This document shows positions 1 through 10,343 of a stretch of DNA of 64,000 nucleotides, piece by piece. The stretch covers positions 62,001 to 126,000 of the forward strand of contig NZ_CAKXZT010000124.1 of assembly GCF_935825525.1 (NCBI RefSeq). Reading direction: 5' to 3'. The position numbers were made by a program, and so were the translations under genes. Under the pieces are notes generated by a model. That model ran no database searches, was not told where the DNA came from, and saw nothing but the letters and a program-made list of their open reading frames with translations. Each line of letters opens with the position of its first letter. Position 1 is the first letter of the stretch. This stretch comes from Mesorhizobium escarrei (lineage in GTDB: Bacteria > Pseudomonadota > Alphaproteobacteria > Rhizobiales > Rhizobiaceae).

Positions 1-726
1 GACCACCGCGCAATTGCCGCCGGCCTTTGCCACCATATCGTGGTTGCGCAACATCTCATCCGGGTCGGCGTGCGAGATGCCAAAGGCATACATCACCTTT
101 TTGCCGGTCTTCTGCTCATGGTCGAGGACGAGCGGCATGATCGCTTTCACCCGTTCCGACAGCGGCGAATAGGCCGGGCTCATCAGCTTCTCGTCGTCCT
201 TGATGAAATCAACGCCGGCGTCGATCAGCTCACCCACTATTGCGGCCGTCTCGTGCGGCCGAAGCCCCAGCGCCGGCTTGACGATCGTTCCGATGATCGG
301 GCGATCCCTGACGCCGGTCAGCCGGCGGCTGCCGGCGACACCGAATTGCGGGCCCGGGTGCGCGCCCCGGTATTCCTCCGGCAGCTTCATGTCGACAACG
401 CGGATGCCGGACAGACCCTTGATCGAAAAGGCGCCACCGATTGCGATGGTCATCAGCGCCGAAAGGTCGGTGCCGATGGCATCGAGCGGAAACGCGATAT
501 CGACGTCCGCGCGCTTGAAAGGCCCGACGCCGGCCTCGGGAAGGGAAGGGCGATCGGCGTCCGGCAGAGGCCGTATCGCCAGAACCCGCGCCGCCACCCG
601 CGCCTTGAGCTCTTCGGTCTCGCCTGCCAGCGCGACGAAGGTTCCGGTCGACTGGTCGCTGGCGATCTTGACCGCCAGCGCCTCGATGCTGGCCGATGTC
701 TCGATGCGATAGGTGAGGGTGATCAT
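1..726 (-). CDS. RuBisCO-like protein (type IV), C-terminus beyond window; candidate 3-oxo-isoapionate-4-phosphate decarboxylase/transcarboxylase
   Basis: Only the first 242 residues are in the window; the family is usually about 400-430 residues. The reading frame follows the RuBisCO large-chain fold. It has an STGTF stretch at residues 26-30, Lys150 in a TIVKPALGL motif, and KDDE at 176-179, which matches the carbamylated-Lys/Asp/Glu metal site. The Glu normally preceding STGT is Gln25, and the GNVFG motif reads GGAFS, so this is a RuBisCO-like protein and not a carbon-fixing enzyme. Known relatives OiaX and OiaT act on 3-oxo-isoapionate 4-phosphate in apionate catabolism. The nearby ApnO-like, Gfo/Idh and ApnL-like sequences point the same way (inference). 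The ATG start lies 29 nt from a candidate GntR operator. OiaX and OiaT cannot be told apart here. Confidence 0.8.
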   Translation of the reverse strand, partial: MITLTYRIETSASIEALAVKIASDQSTGTFVALAGETEELKARVAARVLAIRPLPDADRPSLPEAGVGPFKRADVDIAFPLDAIGTDLSALMTIAIGGAFSIKGLSGIRVVDMKLPEEYRGAHPGPQFGVAGSRRLTGVRDRPIIGTIVKPALGLRPHETAAIVGELIDAGVDFIKDDEKLMSPAYSPLSERVKAIMPLVLDHEQKTGKKVMYAFGISHADPDEMLRNHDMVAKAGGNCAVV

Positions 727-754
727 AGTCCGAAAGTTCCCTGATCCTCGAAAT

Positions 755-770
755 CTGGTATAATGAGTAC
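755..770. promoter_or_regulatory. Candidate GntR operator, copy 1
   Basis: CTGGTATAATGAGTAC lies in the divergent spacer between the RuBisCO-like gene and the GntR gene. Its first ten bases recur almost unchanged at 7361 and 11210, each upstream of a minus-strand gene of the same putative pathway. Assignment to the adjacent regulator is inference. Confidence 0.45.
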
Positions 771-865
771 ATAAGTATTGCAAGCGATATCCTGCTCGGC
801 CGAGCATTCCGGGATTCGTCAAGACGATGCTAGACAGACACCGGTCAAAGGAGTGATTCGCGACG

Positions 866-1576
866 ATGAACCGTTCGGAGCCGATCGTCCGGCGCAAACT
901 TTCCGACGAAGTGTTTTTGCGACTGAAGCGCTTGATCACCAGCGGCGAATTGCAGCCTGGCGACGACATGCCGTCGGAGCGCGAGCTGATGGAGCGCTTC
1001 GCGGTCGGCAGGCCGGCGATCCGCGAGGCGATGCAGGCGTTGAGCAATATGGGCCTTGTCGCAATCTCGCATGGCGAGCGGGCGAAAGTGCTTCAGCTGA
1101 CCGCCAAGTCGATCATCAAGCAGGTCGACGGCGCCGCCAAGATCATCCTGTCGTCGTCGAAGGATACGCTGGAGCACCTCAAGAGCGCGCGCATCTTCTT
1201 CGAGCGCGGCATGGTCAGGGAAGCCGCTGAAAAGGCCACCGCCGAGGACGTGCAGCGGCTGCGGGCAACGATTGCCGAACAGTGGAGCTTTCGCGGCGAT
1301 TCCGAAGCCTTCATATCCGCCGATATGAAGTTTCATACCCAGATCGCGGCGATATCCGGAAACCCGATCTATGTCGCGGTCAGCGAAGCGATGCTTGGCT
1401 GGCTGAAGGAATATCACACCGAGATGCTGATCTGGACCGGCAAGGAAAATTTTACGCTGACCGAGCACGAAGAAATCATTGGCCGCATCGAGCAGAAGGA
1501 CGCGGACGGCGCCGAGAAGGCGATGATCAAGCACCTCGAGCGCTCACGCGCGCTCTATGTGATGAATTCCGGGTGA
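866..1576 (+). CDS. GntR-family regulator, FadR/FCD subfamily
   Basis: A 236-residue protein with an N-terminal winged helix (about residues 8-75, containing PSERELMERFAVGRPAIREA) and a C-terminal all-helical FCD ligand-binding domain (about 90-230). The FCD metal-site pattern is visible as D..FH around residues 152-156 and later histidines. It is preceded by AAAGGAG and transcribed divergently from the RuBisCO-like gene. Family members sense sugar acids or other carboxylates, so an apionate-type effector would fit, but that is inferred from context. Some relatives carry a NanR label; no sialic-acid gene is seen here. Confidence 0.85.
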   Translation: MNRSEPIVRRKLSDEVFLRLKRLITSGELQPGDDMPSERELMERFAVGRPAIREAMQALSNMGLVAISHGERAKVLQLTAKSIIKQVDGAAKIILSSSKDTLEHLKSARIFFERGMVREAAEKATAEDVQRLRATIAEQWSFRGDSEAFISADMKFHTQIAAISGNPIYVAVSEAMLGWLKEYHTEMLIWTGKENFTLTEHEEIIGRIEQKDADGAEKAMIKHLERSRALYVMNSG

Positions 1577-1609
1577 TGAACTCCGGGTGACGAATTCCGG
1601 CAGCTGGAT

Positions 1610-1791
1610 TCACCCGATCCGGTTGATTGCGTAAGGCGTCGTCGTCACAAGGCGGCGTCGTTCGATACCGCAATGGCGGATGGTGCGCAGATTGCCGTTG
1701 ACGAAGTCGGCGCTGAGCGCGCCGGCGCGCAGCCTGACCGGCCGGCCTCGACCGCGTGTGTGCCATAGAGGAGGAAGGCATCGGCGGTCAT
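1610..1791 (-). pseudogene. Frameshifted N-terminal stub resembling D-apionate lactonase (apnL-like)
   Basis: An ATG at 1791 overlaps the stop of the upstream dehydrogenase gene in an ATGA arrangement, so it was probably translated in the same operon. The first frame gives MTADAFLLYGTHAVEAG, then leaves register. The next matching stretch, VRLRAGALSADFVNGNL and onward, is in another frame and stops at 1610. The opening pattern LYGT....LRAG.LSA...NGNLR.IR is what I recall for ApnL-type lactonases, but only about 60 of roughly 600 residues remain. The call rests on pattern recall, so the name is tentative; the frameshift and truncation are directly visible. Confidence 0.5.
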
Positions 1792-2822
1792 CTCAGCAAC
1801 GCATCGAGTCGCACCGGTTCACCGCTTGCAGCACCCACATAGGCGGCCTCGACCAGCGCCAAGGTCCTCAGATTATCCGCACCCGAGGTTGCCGGCTCGG
1901 TTTTGTTCGCCAGGCAGTCGACCCAGTGCCTTTGAATAGCGACGACGCTTTCCTGGATGTTGTGCCATGGCCGCGATGCCCAGGGCAGCAGCGGCGGCGA
2001 GACGTCGCTGACCGCCGTTCCGTTCCTGCCGGTGACGGTGAGCCGGTAATTGTGCTCGAGCCGGATCGTGCCGTCGCTGCCGTCGATCTCGACCAGCGTC
2101 TGCGGAAACGGTTCTGTCGCGAGCTTCGTCGCATAGCTGCAGTCGACCACAGACGTTGCGCCGCTCTTGTGGTCCATCAGCATGGTAGCGACGTCCTCGC
2201 CGGCAATGTTGGGGTTGATGCGAGCGGTTCGGGTCGTGATCGTCGAAACGTCGCCCAGCAGGAAGCGGGCTATGTCGAGACTGTGGATGCCGAGGTCTTC
2301 GATGATGAAGCGCTTTCCCGTCGCCAGATAGGGCTGGCCGGAAAACACGTCATAGGCCGAGCGGAACGAGATCCGTCCGAAGAAGGGCGTGCCGATGTCG
2401 CCGCTGTCGAGCACGGCGCGCACCGCCTGGATCGGCGACTGCCAGCGAAAATTTTCATGCACCATCAACGCCACGCCGGCATCGGTGCATGCCTTGACCA
2501 TAGCCTTGGCGTCGGCAAGCGACGGCGCGAAGGGCTTTTGGCAGATTGCCGGAACGCGGTTTTGTGCCGCCATCTCGACGAGCGGACGATGGCTTGGCGC
2601 GGTGGTGGCGATATCGACGAAATCCAGGCTTTCGCCGGCAAAAAGTGCCGCCGCGTCGACGTAGCGTCGTGCGATGCCGAACTGGTCGCCGACCACCTTG
2701 AGCCGTTCCGGGTCGCGGTCGCAGATGGCGACGATCGAGGCGCCTTCGATATCGCGCCAGGCATGCATCTGGTTGACGGCAAAGAAGCCGCAGCCGATCA
2801 GCGCCCCTCGCAGTTCCGCCAC
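1788..2822 (-). CDS. Gfo/Idh/MocA-family sugar dehydrogenase, candidate D-apiose dehydrogenase
   Basis: A 344-residue NAD(P)-dependent oxidoreductase. The N-terminal Rossmann motif is LIGCGFF at residues 8-14. The EKP signature appears as QKP (95-97) with the catalytic-type Lys96, and His180 sits in DLGIH, the usual second catalytic position. The C-terminal half is the family alpha/beta domain. It is the fifth gene of the ABC transporter operon (permease stop to this start is 3 nt). ApsD, which oxidises D-apiose to its lactone, belongs to this family; the RuBisCO-like, ApnO-like and ApnL-like neighbours make that role plausible. Family membership is firm, the substrate is inferred. Confidence 0.8.
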   Translation of the reverse strand: MAELRGALIGCGFFAVNQMHAWRDIEGASIVAICDRDPERLKVVGDQFGIARRYVDAAALFAGESLDFVDIATTAPSHRPLVEMAAQNRVPAICQKPFAPSLADAKAMVKACTDAGVALMVHENFRWQSPIQAVRAVLDSGDIGTPFFGRISFRSAYDVFSGQPYLATGKRFIIEDLGIHSLDIARFLLGDVSTITTRTARINPNIAGEDVATMLMDHKSGATSVVDCSYATKLATEPFPQTLVEIDGSDGTIRLEHNYRLTVTGRNGTAVSDVSPPLLPWASRPWHNIQESVVAIQRHWVDCLANKTEPATSGADNLRTLALVEAAYVGAASGEPVRLDALLR

Positions 2823-2825
2823 GGG

Positions 2826-3890
2826 TCAACCCGCCTTTGCCATCTGCATCAGCGTCACCCGGCTCTGCAGCCGGCGCTGCGCCTGGTCGACGACGACGGC
2901 GACGATGATGACGAGGCCCTTGATCACCATCTGCCAGAACGAGCTGACCCCCATCATCACCAGCCCGTCGGAAAGGATACCAATGACGAAGGCGCCGACG
3001 ATGGTGCCGCCGATCGTGCCGCGGCCACCCGACATCGAGGTGCCGCCGAGCACCGCCGCGGCGATGGCGTTGAGCTCGAAGCTTTCGCCGGTCGCAGGAT
3101 GCGAAGCCATCAGTTCGGAGGAGATGATCAGGCCGACGACCGCCGCGCAGAAGCCGGAGAACATGTAGACGAACATCTTCACCATGTTGACCCTGACGCC
3201 CGAAATCCGCGCCGCCCGTTCGTTGCCGCCGACGGCGAAGATGTGGCGGCCGAGCGGGGTGTATTTGGCGAGATAGGCCGCCCCGAGTGCTACGACGACA
3301 AGAATCCATATCGAGACCGGCAGGCCGAGCAGCCGGCCGGCGCCAAGGAAGCCGAACCCCGTCGTGCCCAGATCGGGCTTGCCGACGAGGTTCGGAAAGG
3401 TGCGGCCATCGGACGACAGCAGTGCCAGGCCGCGTGCGACATAGAGCACGCCGAGCGTGGCGATGAACGGTGCGACATTCAGCCTGGTGATCAGCAATCC
3501 GTTGACGGCGCCGATCAATATGCCGACCGCCAGCGTGATCAGTGCGATCTCGAAGACGTTGAAATAGATCGTATAGCCGACCTGCAGGTCGATGCCGTTG
3601 AGCACGAGATAGCCGGCCACCATGCCGCACAGGCCGACGATCGATCCGACCGAGAGGTCAATGCCTCCGGTGATGATGACGAAGGTCATGCCCATGGCGA
3701 GGAAGGCGTTCAGCGCCACGTGCTTCGACATCAGGATCAGGTTGGCGGCCGACAAAAAATTGGGTGCTGCGATCGAGAAAAAGATCAGAACGGCGATCAG
3801 CGCGATGAACGTCCTTGCCTTCATCAGCGTCAGCAGGACGGAGCCGTTCGAGGCTGAGGCAACCGAAGCCTTGGCCGGGATGTCAGTCAT
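2826..3890 (-). CDS. Sugar ABC transporter permease (RbsC/XylH type)
   Basis: A 354-residue inner-membrane permease with about nine to ten hydrophobic segments. It carries the family hallmark GGIDLSVGSI in the first third and an LGGTSMSGGRGTIGGTIVGA stretch in the last third. The ATG at 3890 was chosen because it overlaps the upstream ATPase gene by 8 nt and gives the normal family length; an in-frame start further upstream would add an Arg-rich shadow of the ATPase gene. It would dimerise and couple with the ATPase encoded at 3883-5439. Confidence 0.9.
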   Translation of the reverse strand: MTDIPAKASVASASNGSVLLTLMKARTFIALIAVLIFFSIAAPNFLSAANLILMSKHVALNAFLAMGMTFVIITGGIDLSVGSIVGLCGMVAGYLVLNGIDLQVGYTIYFNVFEIALITLAVGILIGAVNGLLITRLNVAPFIATLGVLYVARGLALLSSDGRTFPNLVGKPDLGTTGFGFLGAGRLLGLPVSIWILVVVALGAAYLAKYTPLGRHIFAVGGNERAARISGVRVNMVKMFVYMFSGFCAAVVGLIISSELMASHPATGESFELNAIAAAVLGGTSMSGGRGTIGGTIVGAFVIGILSDGLVMMGVSSFWQMVIKGLVIIVAVVVDQAQRRLQSRVTLMQMAKAG

Positions 3891-5439
3891 GGGCGTGGCT
3901 CTCCGCGTGCGGGACCGGCCCGTGGCCAAGCGCCGATGCGGCGACAAGTGCCGCCTCCGTCGCCTCGGCGCGATCGAACATGCCGGTCAGTTTTCCATTG
4001 CTCATCACCGCGATCCGGTCGGACAGCGCCATCACCTCGTCGAGATCGGAGGTGGCGAACAGAATGCCCAGTCCGTCGCGGGACAGTTTGCGCATGGTGC
4101 GAAAGACGTCGGCCTTGGCGCCGACATCGATGCCGCGGCTCGGCTCGTCCATCAGCAGCACCTTGGGTCCGGTAAGCAGCGCTTTGCCGATCACCACCTT
4201 CTGCTGGTTGCCGCCCGACAGCGACGAGACCTCCTGTGCCGGGTCGGCGACCTTGATCGCCAGCTCCCGCACCATCTGCTTCACCGCCTGGTTCTCCTTG
4301 GCGCCGCTGATATGGAACAGGCGCACAAACCGCGACAGGCTGGCCAGCGTCAGATTGCTGGCGACCGAGAGGATGGACACCAGCCCTTCGCGCTGGCGGT
4401 CCTCGGGGATCAGCGCCAGCCCGCGCCGGATGCGCCGTGCGGTGTCGCGTTCTCTGACCTTCTTGCCGGCAATGAAGATCGCCCCGGTGGCATGGCCGTG
4501 GCGCCCCATGATGCAGTCGAACAGCTCGCTGCGTCCGGCGCCCATCAGGCCGTAGATACCGAGGATCTCGCCGGCACGCAGCGACAGCGAGACATGATCG
4601 ACCGCAAGCCCGCCGGTCACCCGCGGCAGGCAGATGTCCTCGGCGCGGAAGATCTCTTCGCCCGGAACATGGCCGTCGGCCTTGGCGAAGTCCTTGGCGT
4701 CGGAGCCGATCATCTGCCGCACGATCCACTGCGTGTCGACGTTTTTCATCTTCTCCTGGCCGGTGATGCGGCCGTCGCGCAGCACGGTGATGGTGTCGCC
4801 GATGCGGATCAGTTCCTCGAGCCGGTGCGAGATGTAGACGATCGCGACGCCGCGCGCCTTGAGGTCGGCGATCACCTTGAACAGGATCTCGACTTCCGCC
4901 GCACTCAGCGCCGAGGTCGGTTCGTCCATGATCAGGATGCGCGCATCGAGCGAAACCGCCTTGGCGATCTCGACCAGCTGCTGCTGGCCGATGCGCAAAT
5001 CCTCGACCAGCATGTCGGGCCGGATGCCGGCTTGCAGCCGCTCGAGAAATTCGGCTGCGCGGCGCTCCTGTTCCCGGCTGTCGATCTTGCCGAACCGGTT
5101 GGTGATCTCGCGGGTGGCAAAAATGTTTTCGGCGACGCTCAGATTGCCGAACAGGTTCAGCTCCTGGAACACCATGCCGATGCCGCGGTTCACCGCGTCC
5201 CCGGATGAGGAGAAGGAGACCTCCTCGCCGTCCAGGAGGATGCGGCCGAGCGTCGGCTGTTCGACGCCGGCGATGATCTTCATCAGCGTCGATTTGCCGG
5301 CGCCGTTTTCGCCGACCAGCACGTTGACCGCGCCCTTGCGCACTTCGAAATTCGCGCGCTTGACCGCGACTGTGCCCGAATAGACCTTGGAGACGTCTTC
5401 CAGCTTCAGGATGACATCATGATCGGTAGCGGCAGTCAT
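3883..5439 (-). CDS. Sugar ABC transporter ATP-binding protein (RbsA type, two ATPase domains)
   Basis: A 518-residue tandem ATPase. The first domain has Walker A GENGAGKS (43-50), signature LRIGQQQ and Walker B LIMDEPTSAL. The second has a degenerate Walker A (GLMGAGRS), signature LSGGNQQ and Walker B LLMDEPSRGID. This is the usual asymmetry of the CUT2 sugar-importer family. The start overlaps the DUF2291 gene by 4 nt, so the genes are translationally coupled. Confidence 0.92.
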   Translation of the reverse strand: MTAATDHDVILKLEDVSKVYSGTVAVKRANFEVRKGAVNVLVGENGAGKSTLMKIIAGVEQPTLGRILLDGEEVSFSSSGDAVNRGIGMVFQELNLFGNLSVAENIFATREITNRFGKIDSREQERRAAEFLERLQAGIRPDMLVEDLRIGQQQLVEIAKAVSLDARILIMDEPTSALSAAEVEILFKVIADLKARGVAIVYISHRLEELIRIGDTITVLRDGRITGQEKMKNVDTQWIVRQMIGSDAKDFAKADGHVPGEEIFRAEDICLPRVTGGLAVDHVSLSLRAGEILGIYGLMGAGRSELFDCIMGRHGHATGAIFIAGKKVRERDTARRIRRGLALIPEDRQREGLVSILSVASNLTLASLSRFVRLFHISGAKENQAVKQMVRELAIKVADPAQEVSSLSGGNQQKVVIGKALLTGPKVLLMDEPSRGIDVGAKADVFRTMRKLSRDGLGILFATSDLDEVMALSDRIAVMSNGKLTGMFDRAEATEAALVAASALGHGPVPHAESHAHD

Positions 5440-6110
5440 GGCTTTGGCCCGATCTCTGCCTCCGCCGGGGTCACCAGCGGCAAGTCCTGGCCGCTGCCCA
5501 GGACATAAGCGCCGACAACCCTGGCGCTGCGGCCTTCCAGCGCTTCGCGCGGCAGCTTGGAAAGCACTGTCTTGTCGGCATGGATGTTGAACGCCTTGCC
5601 GAACTGGGCGAATTCGATCTGATTGGTGAAATCGTTGAACTGGATGAAGTCGAGGCTGTCGCGCAGCGCGGTGCCACGCATCGCGGGTCCGATCTGCACC
5701 CGCGCATCCGCCTTGCCGTCACCGTCGGCATCGACATCCATGGTTGCCGCGCGTGACTGGGTGTTCGCCGCAACAATCTTGCCTTCGAGGCGAACCGCGA
5801 AGGTCCACGGCGAATTCGCCTGCTTCTTCGGATTGCCATATTTGGCGCCGGCGGCGGCAGGATCGGCTTTCGCCAGGGCGTGAACCTCGGGAAACGGCCC
5901 GGCCTTCTGCTCGAGATAGGGCACCATTTTGGCAGCCCAGATATCGCCGACCATCTTGTCCGCATTAAAGGCGGATGCATTGCCGCCGTTCTCTGCGGAC
6001 GGTGTCGGCAGGATCTTGCAGGCGGTCAGGCTGATGCCGAGTATCGCGGCAAGGGTCGGCAAAGCGAGGGTCGCCCAGGCAACATTCGGCCAAGTCAGCT
6101 TTTTCAACAT
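5436..6110 (-). CDS. DUF2291-family lipoprotein
   Basis: A 224-residue protein with a hydrophobic N-terminus ending in a lipobox-like LTAC, consistent with lipidation at that Cys and periplasmic anchoring. The rest is a beta-rich soluble domain without a recognisable active site. DUF2291 proteins are usually encoded beside CUT2 sugar importers in rhizobia (erythritol-type loci are an example), but their role is unknown. Here the gene lies between the binding-protein and ATPase genes, overlapping the latter by 4 nt. Confidence 0.75.
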   Translation of the reverse strand: MLKKLTWPNVAWATLALPTLAAILGISLTACKILPTPSAENGGNASAFNADKMVGDIWAAKMVPYLEQKAGPFPEVHALAKADPAAAGAKYGNPKKQANSPWTFAVRLEGKIVAANTQSRAATMDVDADGDGKADARVQIGPAMRGTALRDSLDFIQFNDFTNQIEFAQFGKAFNIHADKTVLSKLPREALEGRSARVVGAYVLGSGQDLPLVTPAEAEIGPKP

Positions 6111-6160
6111 GTCGGCTTGTTCGGCATGGCGGTCAGGGACACCCAGGAAATGGAAGCAAG

Positions 6161-6181
6161 GGACGAGCCGGAAGCTCGTCC
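6161..6181 (-). promoter_or_regulatory. Intercistronic hairpin after the binding-protein gene
   Basis: Perfect 8-bp arms GGACGAGC/GCTCGTCC with a 5-nt loop lie between the binding-protein stop (6205) and the DUF2291 start (6110). There is no U-run, so it is more likely an mRNA-stabilising or processing stem that favours binding-protein expression than a terminator. Confidence 0.5.
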
Positions 6182-6204
6182 GTTGCGATTGATGTCACAG
6201 CGGC

Positions 6205-7685
<1,481 letters not shown>

Positions 7686-9461
7686 ATGAATTTTGTGCAG
7701 AGTTCCAGGCCGCCATCCTGCAGCCCCGCGCTAAGCTTTGCTGACCGACGGCATTTGGCTTCATTTCGTGGCATGTGCGGCAGGAGCTGCAGCGCCATGC
7801 TGTGCCTCATTTCGTTGTGCATCATTCTGCTGCTGGAATCTGCAGCACACGGTCGGCCGCAGGCTGACGATAGACTTGCCCCGCGAGACGCGATCGAACT
7901 GCATGTTTGGCAATGGACTGCCTTGCGCGATGGCGTTCTGGAGGCGTTGCAGCTCAACCATACTTTCACCATCGACTCGACTGGCACGCTTGACCTTCCC
8001 TTGATCGGGAGCATTGCCGCCGCAGGTCTGCGTGAGGAGGAATTGGCAAAGCTGATTTCCGATCGCTTGCAAGCCAGGAGCGGCCGTCAGGAACGGGCTG
8101 ACATAACCGTTAAACTGATCCAAAGTTCGTCTTCTGACCTCACAGCTTCGGTGGAGGTCAAACAAGAAGCGCCCGAACCGCCGGCGGACGCAGCCAGCGA
8201 CGGCTCTTCGGCCGTGGCTTCGGAACGCGCCAGTGTCGAGAACGGCCAGGCCGAGGCGCAACCGGGCGTGCGCGGTTCCCACACACCTCGGCAGCCTGCG
8301 GAGCAACAGCAAGCTCTGCAAGGGGCATTGCTGAATGAGCTGGCCGCCGCTCGCATGGAAATTGCGGCAGCTCGCGGGGAGGCACTTGCGGCTCGCCAGA
8401 ACGCTCGCAACGACGCCGTCCGACACAATCAGAACCTTGCGACGGCGCGTCAACGGGCCGACGCCTTGGTGCGGGAACTCGATGCGGTGCGGACTGACCG
8501 CGGCGCACTGGAACAAAAGCTCTTTGCGGCGCTGAGGGAAGTCGACGCGCTCAGGAAGAGCGTGCAGCCGGCTCTCGGTGACCATGACGGTCGCGATTTG
8601 GCGGCGGCGCGAGCGGAACTGGCCGTGATGCAGCGCGGCGCCCGCGACGCCAGCGCGCAGGCACGTGCGGTGGCCGACACGATGGCTGAACAAGGACAGG
8701 CCCTAAAACAGCAGCGGCGAAGAGCCGAAGAGCTCGCGCTCGATCTGGAAGTGGCGGAACGCCAAATCAAAGGCTTGAAGGCCAAAGTCACTCTCGCCAA
8801 TCATGAGAAGGCCGCCATGCTTGAATCGCGTCACTCTATTGAGGCCTCCGTGGCCGAGGCGCAGCGAACTCTTGATGAGGAGCGGCACAAGGCTGAGCGC
8901 TTCGAACGCGAACTCACCGCGGCGCGCCAAACCATCGACGCGCTTAAGACAAGCGCGGATCTGGCTGCGGTCGCGCGCACCAACGCCATTAGGGAACGAC
9001 AGGTGGCCGAGGCGGCTTTGAAGCGAGCTGGCGACGCACTCGAATCGGAGCGCGAACGGGCAGATTCAGCTGCTCGTGATCGCGACAGCGCCCGCCGGGA
9101 ACGCGACGCGGCAAAGCAGGAAGCGAGCCGCGTCTCGATGGAGCTGAGCGTCGCGTTGGAGCAAGAGCGCAACAAGGCCGTCGGCCTGGCCCGCGAGCTC
9201 AGCGCTGCTCGAAAGGCTATTGACGTTGAAAAGTCCCGGGATGAGCGTCGCAGCGAGCGTGTCAACCGCGTTCCGAAAGCGCGTGCCGTCGCAACTTCGC
9301 GTGCAGATGTGTCCGTGCGCTCGCGACCAGCCCGTCAATCGGGGTTGCGGGAAAACCACAAAGTGAAGGCCAAAAGACCATCGCGACCTGTTCTGGTGGC
9401 GACCATCGCGCTTCCCGACGCGTTGCTCCCGACGCGGCCGCCGAAGCTCGGCGCTCACTAG
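7686..9461 (+). CDS. Poly_export-domain protein with long coiled coil, function unknown
   Basis: A 591-residue protein. A hydrophobic segment at about 38-54 (CLISLCIILLLESAA) looks like a signal sequence or anchor. Residues about 60-145 match the polysaccharide biosynthesis/export N-terminal domain pattern (LAPRDAIELHVWQ, FTIDSTGTLDLPLIGSI, then LISDRLQAR). From about 210 to 500 the chain is Ala/Arg/Glu-rich heptad coiled coil, and the tail is basic. No SLBB domain or Wza-like lipobox was seen, so it is not an ordinary outer-membrane export channel. GAGG seven bases before the ATG supports this start. No glycosyltransferase or polymerase gene is nearby. Confidence 0.7.
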   Translation: MNFVQSSRPPSCSPALSFADRRHLASFRGMCGRSCSAMLCLISLCIILLLESAAHGRPQADDRLAPRDAIELHVWQWTALRDGVLEALQLNHTFTIDSTGTLDLPLIGSIAAAGLREEELAKLISDRLQARSGRQERADITVKLIQSSSSDLTASVEVKQEAPEPPADAASDGSSAVASERASVENGQAEAQPGVRGSHTPRQPAEQQQALQGALLNELAAARMEIAAARGEALAARQNARNDAVRHNQNLATARQRADALVRELDAVRTDRGALEQKLFAALREVDALRKSVQPALGDHDGRDLAAARAELAVMQRGARDASAQARAVADTMAEQGQALKQQRRRAEELALDLEVAERQIKGLKAKVTLANHEKAAMLESRHSIEASVAEAQRTLDEERHKAERFERELTAARQTIDALKTSADLAAVARTNAIRERQVAEAALKRAGDALESERERADSAARDRDSARRERDAAKQEASRVSMELSVALEQERNKAVGLARELSAARKAIDVEKSRDERRSERVNRVPKARAVATSRADVSVRSRPARQSGLRENHKVKAKRPSRPVLVATIALPDALLPTRPPKLGAH

Positions 9462-9523
9462 CGACGGCTGATCGTGAAGGGCATTTGCGTGGACCGAATA
9501 CATGCCGCAGGAGGAATATGGTG

Positions 9524-10282
9524 ATGAACAAATACGTCGCAGCCGCGTTGACAGTCGCGATCGCAATTGGCCCGGCCTCGGCTCTTGAGGCGGGGCTTGG
9601 CGGCAAAATTGGTGGCGTCGGGGTCGGTGCTGGCCTGAGCGCCGGCCCGAAAGGCGCCTCGGTGACGGGCGGCTCGAGCGTCGACGGAGTAGGGGGAGCG
9701 AGCCTTGGCGGGTCGCTCGGCGCGAGCAAGGGATCGCTCGGTGCCGGACTTGGCGTCAGCGGCAACCTCGGCGGCGCAAGCGGCGGCCTATCGACAGGTG
9801 TCGGGGTGGGCGACCCTTCGTCCGGATCGGCCACCGCTCCAGGAGGTAAGCCAGGCAACCCGGCCCTGGGCGCTGGCCAAGTCGCGAGCAGCAATGCCGG
9901 CATCACGCCGGCCTCCGCCAAAACCAAGGCCGCGAGTCAATTCGCCATCCTGCCGCGCGCGCTCAGGCCTTCCGGAACTGGTCGCGGCTCGTTGGCGCGG
10001 AACACCTATGGCTATCCGTTTATGGCGCCACTGATAGCCAAAGCCGGTATCCCACAAGCTGTGGTGCGCGCCTGCCGCACGGCGATCGCGTCGGCCGCGG
10101 CGCCGCTTGGCGCCGTGCGTGTTCACGCGGTAAGCGCCGGTCCGCTGCAGCAACGCCGGGGCGCACTCACGGCGCGGATCGAGGTGCGCATACACTACGC
10201 AAGACAAGGCGGCATCGAGGTTCGGCAGGCGCGAGTCGACTGTCGCCTCGATGCGGCGGGCAGGGTCACCGCGGTGACATAG
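9524..10282 (+). CDS. Secreted glycine-rich protein of unknown function
   Basis: A 252-residue protein with a clear signal peptide (MNKYVAAALTVAIAIGPASA). It is followed by about 85 residues of Gly/Ser/Ala/Val low-complexity repeat of the GVGVGAGLSAG kind. The C-terminal 110 residues are ordered-looking and carry two cysteines (VRACRTA and VDCRLDAAG) that could form a disulphide. AGGAGG lies nine bases before the chosen ATG; an ATG two codons earlier is too close to it. It starts 62 bp after the coiled-coil gene on the same strand, so the two may be co-transcribed. Function not recognised. Confidence 0.7.
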   Translation: MNKYVAAALTVAIAIGPASALEAGLGGKIGGVGVGAGLSAGPKGASVTGGSSVDGVGGASLGGSLGASKGSLGAGLGVSGNLGGASGGLSTGVGVGDPSSGSATAPGGKPGNPALGAGQVASSNAGITPASAKTKAASQFAILPRALRPSGTGRGSLARNTYGYPFMAPLIAKAGIPQAVVRACRTAIASAAAPLGAVRVHAVSAGPLQQRRGALTARIEVRIHYARQGGIEVRQARVDCRLDAAGRVTAVT

Positions 10283-10343
10283 GACGCGCCTGTCGCATTA
10301 TAAACCGGCTCAATATTATTCATGATTTTCGGCGGCTTCCGCC

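Noticed and set aside
1..726. Genuine carbon-fixing RuBisCO
   Set aside because: The Glu before STGT and the GNVFG Asn are replaced, and no small subunit or phosphoribulokinase is present.
866..1576. NanR sialic-acid regulator
   Set aside because: Only a subfamily resemblance; no sialic-acid genes are in the window.
1680..3857. 725-codon open frame on the plus strand
   Set aside because: It runs antisense to the dehydrogenase and permease genes, is Arg/His/Asp-rich and matches no family; it is a shadow of high-GC coding on the other strand.
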